A stretch of 64,000 nt of DNA. It comes from Climacium dendroides (taxonomy: Eukaryota; Streptophyta; Bryopsida; Hypnales; Climaciaceae). Made by a program: the position numbers and the translations under genes. Location of the stretch: the NCBI GenBank assembly GCA_950106755.1, contig OX467089.1, positions 17,775,345-17,839,344 on the forward strand, read 5' to 3'. Shown piece by piece: positions 1 to 10,260 of this stretch. Each line of letters starts with the position of its first letter. The stretch's first letter is position 1. Under the pieces are notes generated by a model that worked only from the letters and a program-made list of their open reading frames with translations, was not told where the DNA came from and did no database searches.

Positions 1-3000
1 TGAGACAACGGACCTGTAGCCGTTGCCCTTAAGACCGTAGAGAGACAGTTTAGTACTTAAGCCGTCTTCCTAGGGTTTCCTCTTCCCTTTTCTGTTCTGT
101 GTACCTGAGACTGTTTGTGTGAGTAGTTGAGAGAAAGAGTGGTGAGTTAGCGACTGAGATAGAGCTACTTTCCCTTTGTTCTCACTTAGATCTTATGGCA
201 TCCGGACCAGTACGGAAGACAGCGGTATCTGCCCGGGTTATCTCTCCGGCCATTCCGGATAGCCTGGAACTACACAAGCAGTTAGAGGAGGACTTGACTA
301 GGTTAGGATGTGTCGGTTTACTACACCGACTGTGGAATCTCAAGAGTGAGGAGATGATTCAAGAGCTACTTCACGGTGTTTCGAATCAGTATGAGCTTAC
401 TTTGAAAGGACGACCAGTCGCGTGGACCGAGGACATCTGGGCGGATGTTTATCAGTTCCGGAAGAGTGGGAACGGTTTAGCATCGAGGACGGACCGTTTT
501 GTAGCCGGGAAGTTCACGGGGACTACAAACCCTAAGGACGGCTTTGCTATCAGCAAGTGTAAGGACGAGAGACATAGGCGAATCCTAGAGTTTCTGATTC
601 CGATCTTATATTCGGAAAAGCCAACGCGGGTTACCATTACGGTGGCCAACACTATCTTTGGGGCTATGGAGAACCGGATAGTGCACTGGGGTAGGATCAT
701 AGCCGGGATAGTGGCTAAATTAGCAGATTACGTGACATGAGCTAAGGCGAGTCTAGTTAGCACGTATTTGTTTCATCTGTACCATCAACAGGAACTTTTG
801 AGTGCGGCGAAAATAATTCAGTATGACACCGAAAAGACGCTCTTGTCATACGGCCTTTCCGGGGAGGAAGCGGAGGATCCGGTCGAGTTTGAACCGGAGG
901 AACTTCCCGAGGAACGTCTGACTAACCCAAGGACCAAAAGAGGAAGTCAACCGATCCGGGGTCGAGAATCAAGCCACCGACAATGGAGAGGGGGGAGTCC
1001 AGCAAGGGACCTGAGATGGAAACAAAATCCGCATTTTTCAATGCGGGGCTCAAGTGGATACGTGAAGCCAAGGTACTTTACGACGGATTGTCGGATCTGG
1101 TGATAGATACCGCGGAAGTACTGAAGGTGGATCCGGATCAGATCGTGGAAGTTGTCAAGAGACTACCCAAGCCGGAGGATCTGAAGAAGAGGGATGAGCG
1201 GATCCAGGAATTGGAGGCGGAACGGAATCTACTCCAAGCCCGGGTGAATTGGGCGGAAGGAGAAATGGTAGCTGCGAAGGAGAAAGAGAAAGAGGCCCTC
1301 GCGCTGGTCAAGAATCTAACCGGGGCAGTCAACATCAAAGCCGACATCATCACGAAAGTTGCCTTGTTTGACTCCAAGATGATATCCGAAGGCCACATTA
1401 CCGAAACCAAGGTAGTTACCATCCTTGTAGACTTCACCGCGAGAATAGAGCGAGTTTTCGAGGAGATCCAGAAGTTGCTGGCGGCCATCGACCCAAACCA
1501 TGCGATGGATTTCTCCACCTTTCCGGAACTTCCTTTTGTTGCAGGTACCCCAGGAAAGCCAGTGGTGGATCAGGCAACCCGGATGGAGGGCCTGAGGGGG
1601 ATACTCACACCAGCCGAGCCTTCCGCTAGTAAGATACGGATGACGGAGTTGAATTTGAGGCCAGCCTCGGAACCGGAACCGGAGTCTAGCGCGAAAACGG
1701 TTCCGGTGCCATCTAAGTTCTCAACTCCGGAAGTTCCCAAGGCACAAACAATGCCAAATTTGATGGCCGGATCATTCAAGGTTCCGGGACAGCAGGTTAG
1801 GGGAGATCTCATCAACCGGATCGGTGGGATGACAAATCCGGCTCGGACTAATCCGAAAGGATTTGTGTACATGCAAGAGACCACGCCGGAGAAAGGAAGC
1901 AAACCCGCGACGTTGGAGGATACAACACCAGAGAAGGAGAAGGAAGTCCAAGTTATTGAAGATTCTGACGAGGAGAGTGCCCACTCCACTTCCGGAACCG
2001 AAGACGACAGCGATCCGTCTCCAGCAACGCGCCATATCCAAACTCGGGCCACAGCAAAAACTACGCCAGCCAAGAACACGAAGGGGACGCCTACCAGCCA
2101 AGCGGGGAGTCGTTCAAAGAAAGGACGGAAGCCAAGACATTAGGATTGGTAGGAGAAGAAGTATAGGATCCGGAATGGGGTTCCGAGCTTGGACCCGGTT
2201 TCCGGAATTTTAGGCGGATAGTAAGGAAATCCGGTTATCTCGGACGGCTGTTAGCAATCTGTCCGGATATCCCGGGAGGATCAGGGATTGGTGGCCTGGA
2301 TTTCCGGGTTTTCTTTTTCAGGCTTTTAGGAGTTGACTTTGGGTTTTTGTGTTAGTATTTTAAGGGCAGGCAAGTTAGTTGTCTGCCATTCCATTCCATC
2401 CTACTCCATTCGATTTTAGTGCTTTCACGTATGTATTACAATTCTCTTTTCTTAATCTAAGTTAGCCAGGGTGCTTCTAGCTGCACTTTTGCTTAGATAG
2501 GGTCTTTTGGCTGAGTGTATGCATGGGGGGGTGACCTGGTACTAGAGAAAGAGAAGGGAGGGAGAGGAGGAATCCGGATCTTGGGCTACTGATCTCTTGG
2601 TGTTGAGCTGAGTGGGGGGAATGCAGACTGAGTAAGGGAGTGAAAGTGTGACGCGCTTTTAAATTGCCGGAACGGCAATCCGGGTAAGAAGGTAGAGGGC
2701 CCTGCGAGTCCAGAATCAGGAGGGTTCTGTGCGGAGATAAGCAACCGCCAAAGGAAAGGAACTCCCGCTACTCCGGAAAGTCTATCAACCTCCCCCTTGG
2801 TACATTGTTCTCCCCTTGAGACTCTATTCCTTTGGATCTATGAGTTCGGATCCGTCGTTGTAGTAAAGAGAGGTGTGAGAATTGCTCTCTGTGACCTGAT
2901 TCCGGATCGACCAATCCGGAAACTATGAGAGGATACTCCTTCCTCCTCCTCCAGCTGTGTTGTCTTGGGTGTGTTGTTTAGTAGATTTTAGAGTATAGAG

Positions 3001-3327
3001 AGGATAATTGTACAAGTGGTGAGCCCCCACCCCTTTCTAGATCAAGGGCGGACCCTCTGAGGGTAAAACAGAGGCAACAAAAACCAGTGACGGAAGAGAG
3101 ACAGAACTTAGTTCCGGGTGTGTCCGGATCCGGAACGGAATCCGGAATGTACTAAGTTTCCGGAACGAGATAGGGTAAGTGAAATAAGGGAGATTAAGTG
3201 AGTAGTTATAATCCGGATGTTTCTAATTCAATCGATATCATACTAGAGTTCCCTGGAACGATAATTCGTGTCATCTTGCAACCATTTGTCGTTGTAAGGA
3301 TACTTATGGCTAACTGCGCGTACGACA
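1..3327 (+). mobile_element. LTR-like element copy 1L (5' end cut by window start)
   Basis: Left-arm partner of the complete copy at 33037-36597. The first 234 bp of the element lie before the window. The 3' terminus is ...TACGACA at 3327, followed by CAAAT (3328-3332), which is the 5-bp target duplication seen at both ends of the right-arm copy. The element is rich in CCGGA motifs, unlike the AT-rich DNA around it. It holds one long coding region (195-2143) and about 1.2 kb of non-coding 3' sequence. No reverse transcriptase, integrase or internal terminal repeats are visible. Confidence 0.85.
195..2143 (+). pseudogene. LTR-element protein (about 650 aa family), broken copy
   Basis: I do not recognise this family. 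Compared with the copy at 44330-46279, it is one ORF of 649 codons broken twice: a TGA at 738-740 where the sister has CGA, and loss of one A in the run near 940. The visible pieces are 195-740 (181 aa) and 983-2143 (386 aa, ATG). The N-terminal domain (about residues 1-190) has a conserved block containing PTRVTITVANTIFGAM and a downstream W..II..IV pattern. The middle is a probable coiled coil rich in E, K, L and A (around 1150-1320). The C-terminus is Pro/Ser/Thr-rich and acidic, then strongly basic (ends KKGRKPRH), as in nucleic-acid-binding tails. The N-terminal block loosely recalls plant gag-like or 'putative plant transposon' proteins. That resemblance is weak and by eye only. Confidence 0.7.
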
Positions 3328-3967
3328 CAAATATAGTAGTTATATATTATACACTAAATAAATGTATTAACTCTTCATGACTCTTCATAGAAGCGTCCAT
3401 TATTGAAGTTGTCAACATCCAAAGTTTCTCTTTAATCATCTCTGGACATTCATTATCATCTCTACACATTCATTATGAGTTTCATAGTGACACTTTATTT
3501 GCTCTAAAAAGGCCATGATGTACTTGAGATTGGTAATAGAAAGCTTTTTCTTCAATTTTGAATGAAAAGTTATCTTCACCAAATTCTTATTGCATAAAGT
3601 AAATGATTTATAAAAATAAGCATAATTGCTTTTGATGACAAATGTTATACATAGTAGAGCAAGAAAATGTTTATTCAAATTAACACCAAGAATAGAAGGA
3701 AGACCTAAAATTGAAATGATGAAATATGAAATGAACATGGTATAATAGCAATAGCAAAAGCAAATAAGCTTTAAAGACTAAGAAGTCAAATGAAATGAAA
3801 ATTGATAAAAAAAATTGAAGAGATTATCATATTGACTTCATGAAATATTGCCAATATAGTTGCAATGTCTCTTTTGACCTCTAAAATAATACTCTCAATA
3901 GTATAATGCTATAAGAAGTCATTTGTAAGATCTCAATTGATAATAGGCAATTGTGCTTGCAAAGAAT
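3328..3967. other. AT-rich intergenic stretch between two insertions
   Basis: About 640 bp between the CCGGA-rich element and the gypsy element. It starts with the CAAAT target duplication. A 100-codon minus-strand ORF at 3436-3738 is hydrophobic and matches no domain I know; it probably arises by chance from AT-rich sequence. I see no other feature. Confidence 0.6.
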
Positions 3968-3972
3968 GGTTG

Positions 3973-4396
3973 TGTTACGACTCAGTCGTAACAGCTGGAC
4001 GTATTCATCACCGGTTGCAAGAAGACCTCTTACCTGGGACGGAGGTTACTCGAGACGGTTATCTTCATGACAGTTACGGTGCATGCCTCGAGAGTCCAGT
4101 TGTTCCTTTAAAGCTCAGTGAGGGGAGCCATGTCCCTCACTCGACATTCTGTTAATACCCAGCATGCTTGTACGCACTTGCTTCCATCTTGCATTGCGAG
4201 TTTAGATACTAAACTGGATTAAACAGAGAGTTAACACTAACCGAGGAATTACCTTTTGATTTCGGTCAGGATGACTTGATTACGTAGGAATCAGCATGAG
4301 TCTCGAATCTCAATATCATCGGAGAGAATGCCTAAGCGCTGAGATTGCCCGTCGGAGTGTCGACAGAATACGAAGCAGTGTGAAGGAATCCTGACA
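3973..4396 (+). repeat. 5' LTR of gypsy element (left arm)
   Basis: 424 bp, from TGTTACGACT to ATCCTGACA. The first 21 bases form a perfect palindrome: TGTTACGACT, a central C, then AGTCGTAACA. It differs from the 3' LTR at three sites: 4116 (C here, T there), 4214 (C/T) and the GTGTGAAGG/GTGTAAAGG site near 4380. I see no convincing TATA box. Confidence 0.95.
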
Positions 4397-4599
4397 AAAT
4401 GTCGAGTCCCTGACTGTCCACGCTCCACAGGATGGGTTTGAAGATGTGAGAATCCGGGCAAGACCTATGATCGAATTGTTTTTCCTTGAAACTGGGTTAC
4501 GGGAAAGATGCCGGGAATTTTCATGATTACGGTTGATTCATAGCAGTGATGGAAGGGGAAGGAACTGCCAGGGAGGGGGGACCACCGACGTAGGAGGGC

Positions 4600-5613
4600 A
4601 TGGGTCCAGATTGGGCGGCATTTATCCAACAACAGATTCAATCGGTGTTCCAGGCCGCGATACCTCATATCGTGCAACAAATTTCAGAACAAGCTGTCCT
4701 TCCTCCGTTACCAGTGTCCCCGTTGTCCGGTATACGAGCGGGTGGTCGAGAGGTCCCTGGAGCGGATCGATGTTATGATGAGCGGACATCCGGCGGAGAA
4801 ACTAGGGTAGCTAAACCCGAGAAGTTTTCAGGAAAGAAGGGCGGAGAGGTTTACAAATGGTTTGCCCAAATCCGCCTTGTGTTTCGTGGAAACGCTCGGG
4901 CTTATCGTTGTGATGAGGACAAGGTAGCTTTTGCCCTGTCTTATATGACTGGGGCGGCACAGAACTGGGCCATGCCGATTCTACAATCCTTGGATGAGGG
5001 GCGTCCGCATGAGTTATTGAGTAATTACGATATGTTCCGGGAAGCAGTCATCGCCGTCTATGGTGATATGGATAGGAGAAGCAATGCGGAGGATCGATTG
5101 GGAAAAATAAAGCAAACCGGTTCGGTGGCTAGTTACATATCCACTTTTAACGAGAATGCCGCACAAGTCGATTGGAATGAATCGAGTTTGGTAGCGCGGT
5201 TTCGAGGAGGCCTTAAGGATGAAGTTCTTGATTCCATAGCCACGGCAGAAACCCAACCTCGTAGCCTCCAAGAATGGATGACCATGGCATCCCGAATTGA
5301 TGAGAGGTTATGGTTGCGGCGACAAAACCAACGAGCTTCTATTCCATTTACGAGTCCCAAGGAGCCTGTTGTACGATTCCATCCAGCTCCAGGGTCATTA
5401 GGACCCACCCCTATGGAATTAGATGCGGTTCATGGATCCACTGCGCTGGCAAAAACGGCCAGTGAGCGGATGGAGTACCAAAAACAAGGGAAGTGTTGGG
5501 GTTGTGGGTTGTTGGGGTATGTTCGGGCAAAATGTCCAACAAATCCTTCGAAGCCACTATCATTTGCGGCAATGGAGGCAGAATGTTCGGGAAAAGACCA
5601 AGCCCGGGACTAA
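4600..5613 (+). CDS. gag: Gag polyprotein of gypsy element (left arm)
   Basis: 337 aa from an ATG at 4600 to TAA at 5611-5613. The central part (about residues 75-230) matches the retrotransposon gag domain, with blocks such as KPEKFSGKKGGEVYKWF, SYMTGAAQNW and RFRGGLKDEV. It would form the cytoplasmic particle that packages element RNA. A single zinc knuckle lies near residue 300 and reads CWGCGLLGYVRAKC. In the CX2CX4HX4C pattern the histidine is replaced by tyrosine (TAT instead of CAT), so zinc binding may be impaired. Protease-RT lies in the -1 frame and overlaps the gag end by up to about 150 nt, so a -1 shift or an old frameshift separates them. No clear slippery heptamer is visible. 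Confidence 0.9.
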   Translation: MGPDWAAFIQQQIQSVFQAAIPHIVQQISEQAVLPPLPVSPLSGIRAGGREVPGADRCYDERTSGGETRVAKPEKFSGKKGGEVYKWFAQIRLVFRGNARAYRCDEDKVAFALSYMTGAAQNWAMPILQSLDEGRPHELLSNYDMFREAVIAVYGDMDRRSNAEDRLGKIKQTGSVASYISTFNENAAQVDWNESSLVARFRGGLKDEVLDSIATAETQPRSLQEWMTMASRIDERLWLRRQNQRASIPFTSPKEPVVRFHPAPGSLGPTPMELDAVHGSTALAKTASERMEYQKQGKCWGCGLLGYVRAKCPTNPSKPLSFAAMEAECSGKDQARD

Positions 5614-7622
5614 GGACGGTGATTCAGTACCCGGGCCGACGCCAGACCGCATCGATCACAATTCCACATTGGGAAATGGATAAGGGTTGCGAAGATTCCA
5701 TTGAGGACCAGGATGGAGCAATAATGCCGATATGTTTGCGGGCAACTAGTGATTCGGGAACACATCTGACGTTAGATGCGGACATCAACTCGGTGACAGC
5801 TATCACTCTCATTGATTCCGGAGCAACCGGGGTGTTTATGCACCCGCAATTTACCCAACGGTGTCATGCTACAGTCAGACAAAAAACTACACCAAGGGAG
5901 GTTCGTGTCATTGATGGCAGACGGATAAACTCTGGTCTCATCACCCACGAGGCCATGGTGGAGTTGGTCGTGGGAGACCACCGAGAATCGTTGGTGGCAG
6001 ATATCACCAATACGGGGCGTTATGCTTGTATTCTAGGAATTCCTTGGCTGGTCCATCATGACCCTACCATTCGGTGGGCACGGAAGGAAGTGCTTTTTGA
6101 TTCAAAATATTGCCAGGGAACTTGCGTGGCTCATCAGTGCGAACAGGAAAGCATTGGTCTTGCCACAGTCAGTGGAGTTCGGGGGGGAATGGAGCTTCAG
6201 CATCGGAAAAAATCTGATGTGAAGAAAAAGGCGGTCTGTCCGTTGGTCAGTGCCTCAAAAAAACAGTCTCAGTCCATATTAGTGGCCCCAAAGCACGCTG
6301 TAGTTTCAACAGCTGCTTTTCGTCTCTCGGCCAAAGATGCTGAGGTATATGCGTTGGAGGTATCGGAGTTAATCAAGGAAACCAAGGATTCGTCAATTCC
6401 CGTGGAGTATCAGGATCTACGAGAAGCTTTTAGCGAGTCAGCCTCCAATGAACTTCCGAACCATGGAGTATCCGACATGAAGATCGAATTCAAGGAGGGC
6501 CAAGAACCTCGCAATACCGGGTTACGACCAATGTCACCAGTCGAGCTGGAGGAGCTGCGGCGTTATCTCGAAGAAAATTTGGGTAAGGGTTGGATCAGAC
6601 AGTCCAAGTCCCCCGTATCAGCCCCCATTGTATTTGCTAAAAAGAAGGATGGTTCGATACGAGTTTGCGTGGACTACCGCAATTTGAATCAAGTCACAAT
6701 AAGAAATCGATACCCATTACCTTTAATTCCGGAATTGACCGACCGATTAGTGGGTGCAAAAATTTTTACAAAATTGGATGTGCGACAAGCATATCATCGG
6801 GTACGGATGGCTCATGGCCATGAGTTTAAAACGGCTTTTAAAACTCGTTATGGCCTATTTGAGTACTTGGTAATGCCGTTTGGATTAACCAACGCCCCGG
6901 CCCAATTTCAGGCACACATGCAGAGTATCTTCAATGATTTGTTGGATATCTCGGTTGTCATTTATTTAGATGATATTCTCATTTTTTCAAAGAATTTAAA
7001 AGAACATCAATTATTAGTACGGGAAGTTCTCAACCGTTTAAAAGAAAATGGTCTCTATGTCAAGGAATCAAAATGCGAATTCCATCGAAGCTCCGTGGAA
7101 TTCTTGGGAATGATGGTTTCAGATAAGGGATTGGAGATGTGCCAGGACAAAGTACAAGCTATCCGTGATTGGCCGATTCCAAAAACACTTAAAGAAGTTC
7201 AAGCTTTTCTAGGATTCGCGAATTTTTATCGACGGTTCATTATTGATTATTCAAAGATAACAAATCCCCTCACTACGTTAACAAAGAAGAATTGTAAGTT
7301 TGAGTGGACACCCCAAACACAAGAGGCGTTCAATGCACTTCGGTCTCGATTTCTTCAAGCACCAGTATTGATTCATCCTAATTTTGATCGAGCATTTGTG
7401 GTGGAGACGGATGCCTCGGATACGGCAACCGGAGGTATTTTGTCACAACAAGGGGAGGATGGACATCTCCACCCTTGCGCTTATAGAAGTTCGAAAATGT
7501 CCTTAGCAGAACAGAACTTGACATTTATGATAAGGAGTTTTAGCTATTGTGTTGGCATTGCAGGATTGGCGTGTTTACCTGGAAGGGTCCCCACATCAAG
7601 TAAGGATCATCTCAAATCATAA
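5493..7622 (+). pseudogene. pol: Pol part 1: protease, reverse transcriptase, RNase H (left arm)
   Basis: The frame is open from 5466; 5493 is a GTG, and expression presumably depends on gag. The aspartic protease shows LIDSGATGVFMHP near residue 107. The reverse transcriptase (about 330-520) shows VCVDYRNLNQVTI, KLDVRQAYHRV, MPFGLTNAPAQFQ and the catalytic YLDD box. RNase H begins near residue 630 (VETDASDTATGGILSQQG) and is cut short. Around 7527-7546 two T runs each appear one base shorter than the conserved domain needs, and the proper RNase H frame resumes in the next ORF. Both breaks are in both palindrome arms. They could be real inactivating changes or homopolymer errors in the assembly. 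Confidence 0.88.
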
Positions 7623-8868
7623 AAATCTGGAGCACTTTCTCACAACCAAGCAGCTCAATAGGCGCCAAGCTCGATGGTCTGAATTCCTTTCAGCTTTTAA
7701 TTTCACAATTCAGCATCGACCGGGAATACTCAATGGGCGAGCAGATATGTTGTCCAAGCGTACTGAAGGAAATCATGACCACGAGGGGATTTCGAAACCC
7801 CTCCTTCGACTGGCTGCATTGGAGTCATGCCAACCAGTCTCTAGCGACGCACAACTCATGGATCACATCAAGGCCGTTAGTTTAGATGATTTAACACTTC
7901 AACCAATATTGTCATTTTTCAGCAATGGATCGGATCGAGCTCCACGGGATATTCGTCAACGTTTCCAAGCTTATCGCTTCACTGATGGAATATTGTATTT
8001 TCGTGATAAAGTGGTTGTCCCCGATAATGAGGAACTGAGGCGGCAAATATTGAGATCCCGCCATGACGCCCCAGCTGCGGGTCATCCAGGTCGCACCAAA
8101 ACGTTGGATCTAGTGTCAAGGAGGTTTTATTGGCCCACGATGAGTCGATATGTACATCGCTATGTCGACGGGTGCGATTTGTGCCAAAGATCGAAATCCA
8201 CACGCCATGCGCCCTACGGCCTGTTGCAGCCAATTCCACCAGCTGAAACTCCCTGGAAGCGGGTCACGACCGACTTCATAGTTAAGTTACCAAAGAGTGG
8301 TGGTTTTGATTCGATTATGGTTGTCGTTGACAAGAACACTAAACTAGCGCACTTCATTCCGACAAATGAATCAATTGATTCTAGTGGGGCAGCAGCATTG
8401 TATCTGCAACACGTCTGGAAACACCATGGGACACCGGATGAAATCATATCAGACAGGGGATCGGTGTTTATTTCAAAATTCATGAGACGGTTGTGTCAGC
8501 TTCTTCGGATTCAGCCTTCTCCAACGACGGCATTTCATCCGCAATCCGATGGGCAAACGGAACGCGTGAATCAAGTCCTTGAACAAATTTTGCGTATGTT
8601 CACAACCCGCCGGCAAGATGATTGGTCAGAATTACTCCCAATAGCTGAGTTTGCATATAATAATGTTCTTCATTCCGCCACTGGATTCTCTCCGTTTTAT
8701 GCGACTTATGGGTATCATCCCCAGTTATCATTTACTACACCGACCTCGTCCACAGTTCCGGCGGCGGAGGAAAGAGTAAGACATTTACAAGAGGTGCACG
8801 AAGAAATTAAAGTGATGATCCAGGTTGCTGCGGATCGAGCTAAACGGAATTACGATCGCAGGGTTTAG
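7549..8868 (+). pseudogene. pol: Pol part 2: RNase H end and integrase (left arm)
   Basis: This frame continues RNase H (LALQDWRVYLEG, then HRPGILNGRADMLSKR). The integrase follows: an HHCC zinc-binding region ending CDLCQRSKS, then the DDE core with TTDFIVKLP (D), ISDRGSVF (D) and DGQTERVNQ (E). All three catalytic acids are present. It ends at an in-frame TAG (8866-8868) just before the C-terminal domain. The reading frame continues after the stop, so the amber codon is probably a point mutation. In the right arm two residues differ: an Arg-to-Cys and a Gly-to-Ser change, from transitions at 8002 and 8089. Confidence 0.9.
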
Positions 8869-9564
8869 TTGCAGCCAAGTTTCCAAGTGGGGGACAAAGT
8901 CTTGCTTCGCTCTAATAACATAGCCACAACAGCTCCTTCGAAGAAGCTGGCTTCTAAGTTCCTGGGTCCCTTTTCGATTACCGCCAAGATATCAGACTTG
9001 GTGTACCGACTTAAGCTTCCTCGAACGCTCCGGATACATGATGTTTTTCATGTGGCACTCCTTGAGAGATATCAGCAGGATACCATTCCAGGCCGTCGGC
9101 AAAGACTACCACCACCAGTTCTAACTCCGGAGGGGGACATGGAGTGGGAGGTCCACGATATCCTTGACTCTCGATTCTCAGGTCGTGGCAGGAGGCTACA
9201 TTATTTGGTATCATGGGAAGGTTACGGTCCTAAACAGAACTCTTGGGAGCCCGCTTCAAATTTACGAAACGCACCCGATGTGGCCAGAGAGTTCCACCAG
9301 CGTCACCCACAAGCGCCGGCTCCATCTCATGTTGACCCTTCATCTCCTGAATTCGCAAATGGAACGCTAGAGGGGGGGTATTGTTACGACTCAGTCGTAA
9401 CAGCTGGACGTATTCATCACCGGTTGCAAGAAGACCTCTTACCTGGGACGGAGGTTACTCGAGACGGTTATCTTCATGACAGTTACGGTGCATGCCTCGA
9501 GAGTCCAGTTGTTCCTTTAAAGCTTAGTGAGGGGAGCCATGTCCCTCACTCGACATTCTGTTAA
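8869..9564 (+). pseudogene. pol: Pol part 3: integrase C-terminus and chromodomain (left arm)
   Basis: Same frame as the integrase, after the amber codon. It begins with the integrase C-terminal fold (FQVGDKVLLRSNN, then FLGPFSITAKI). A chromodomain follows (EWEVHDILDSR, LHYLVSWEGYGP, NSWEPASNL) with the aromatic residues that form the methyl-lysine cage. In chromoviruses this domain targets integration to chromatin. The frame does not stop before the 3' LTR; it runs through the purine tract and 180 bp into the LTR before TAA at 9562-9564. The last 60 or so residues are therefore LTR-encoded. Confidence 0.88.
9369..9381 (+). other. Polypurine tract of gypsy element (left arm)
   Basis: AGAGGGGGGGTAT lies directly before the 3' LTR at 9382. 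This is the expected site and composition for the primer of plus-strand DNA synthesis. Confidence 0.85.
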
Positions 9565-9805
9565 TACCCAGCATGCTTGTACGCACTTGCTTCCATCTTG
9601 CATTGCGAGTTTAGATACTAAATTGGATTAAACAGAGAGTTAACACTAACCGAGGAATTACCTTTTGATTTCGGTCAGGATGACTTGATTACGTAGGAAT
9701 CAGCATGAGTCTCGAATCTCAATATCATCGGAGAGAATGCCTAAGCGCTGAGATTGCCCGTCGGAGTGTCGACAGAATACGAAGCAGTGTAAAGGAATCC
9801 TGACA
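9382..9805 (+). repeat. 3' LTR of gypsy element (left arm)
   Basis: 424 bp, same length and ends as the 5' LTR, including the 21-bp palindromic start. It is followed by the GGTTG target duplication (9806-9810). At 4116 and 4214 equivalents it carries the T bases found in all copies except the left 5' LTR. Confidence 0.95.
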
Positions 9806-9810
9806 GGTTG

Positions 9811-10260
9811 CCATCTCACACAATAAAGATCTTGTTAGAGAAAAACTTGAAATCTTCATTAGTTTTCAATTATTTCTAAAATGCAACATTTGTTCATACT
9901 CAATTGGCATTTCACAATTTAATAATATCATTAGTGACATCTATTGTCTTTCTTTCATTGTTCTCCAAGGCCATATAGAAAACTCCATTTCTTTCTATGT
10001 AACTACAAATAATAAAGTATGCTAGATTCATGAGATCATTCTTCAACAAATGGCCTTACAACCAATAAAAAAATCATACAACATACAAAAATATTGATTT
10101 TTTATTTTGCCCTTGATTGATACCTCCATTGCTCAAGATGAGAAGAAGTGTTAATAATTTTTTTCTTCAAAAAGCCATGCAATTGTAACTCTCATTGATC
10201 TTGAGAAAGAAGTTGAAGTGTAGTATCTAATCTCTGTGCTTGTAATCCCTTTGAATCAAC
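9811..10260. other. AT-rich DNA between gypsy element and Harbinger remnant
   Basis: Continuation of the sequence that the gypsy element interrupted at GGTTG. No ORF, RNA gene or terminal repeat is convincing. It may include decayed 5' sequence of the Harbinger element. Confidence 0.5.

Larger units (their letters stand above)
3973..9805 (+). mobile_element. Complete Ty3/gypsy chromovirus, left-arm copy
   Basis: A 5833-bp LTR retrotransposon with two 424-bp LTRs (3973-4396 and 9382-9805), TG...CA ends and the target duplication GGTTG at 3968-3972 and 9806-9810. Order of domains: gag with one zinc knuckle, aspartic protease, reverse transcriptase, RNase H, integrase, chromodomain. That order and the chromodomain place it in the chromovirus branch of Ty3/gypsy. 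A purine tract (9369-9381) abuts the 3' LTR. I could not identify a primer-binding site after 4396. Coding is disrupted by lost T residues near 7527-7546 and an amber codon at 8866-8868, so this copy is probably not autonomous. Confidence 0.96.

Noticed and set aside
3436..3738. 100-codon hydrophobic ORF as a membrane protein gene (mirror at 32626-32928)
   Set aside because: AT-rich composition, no domain and no supporting context; both copies come from the same duplication, so conservation is not evidence.
5466..5613. Classical slippery heptamer for gag-pol frameshifting
   Set aside because: The overlap requires a -1 shift, but the A-rich stretch at 5478-5485 does not match the X XXY YYZ pattern in the gag frame.
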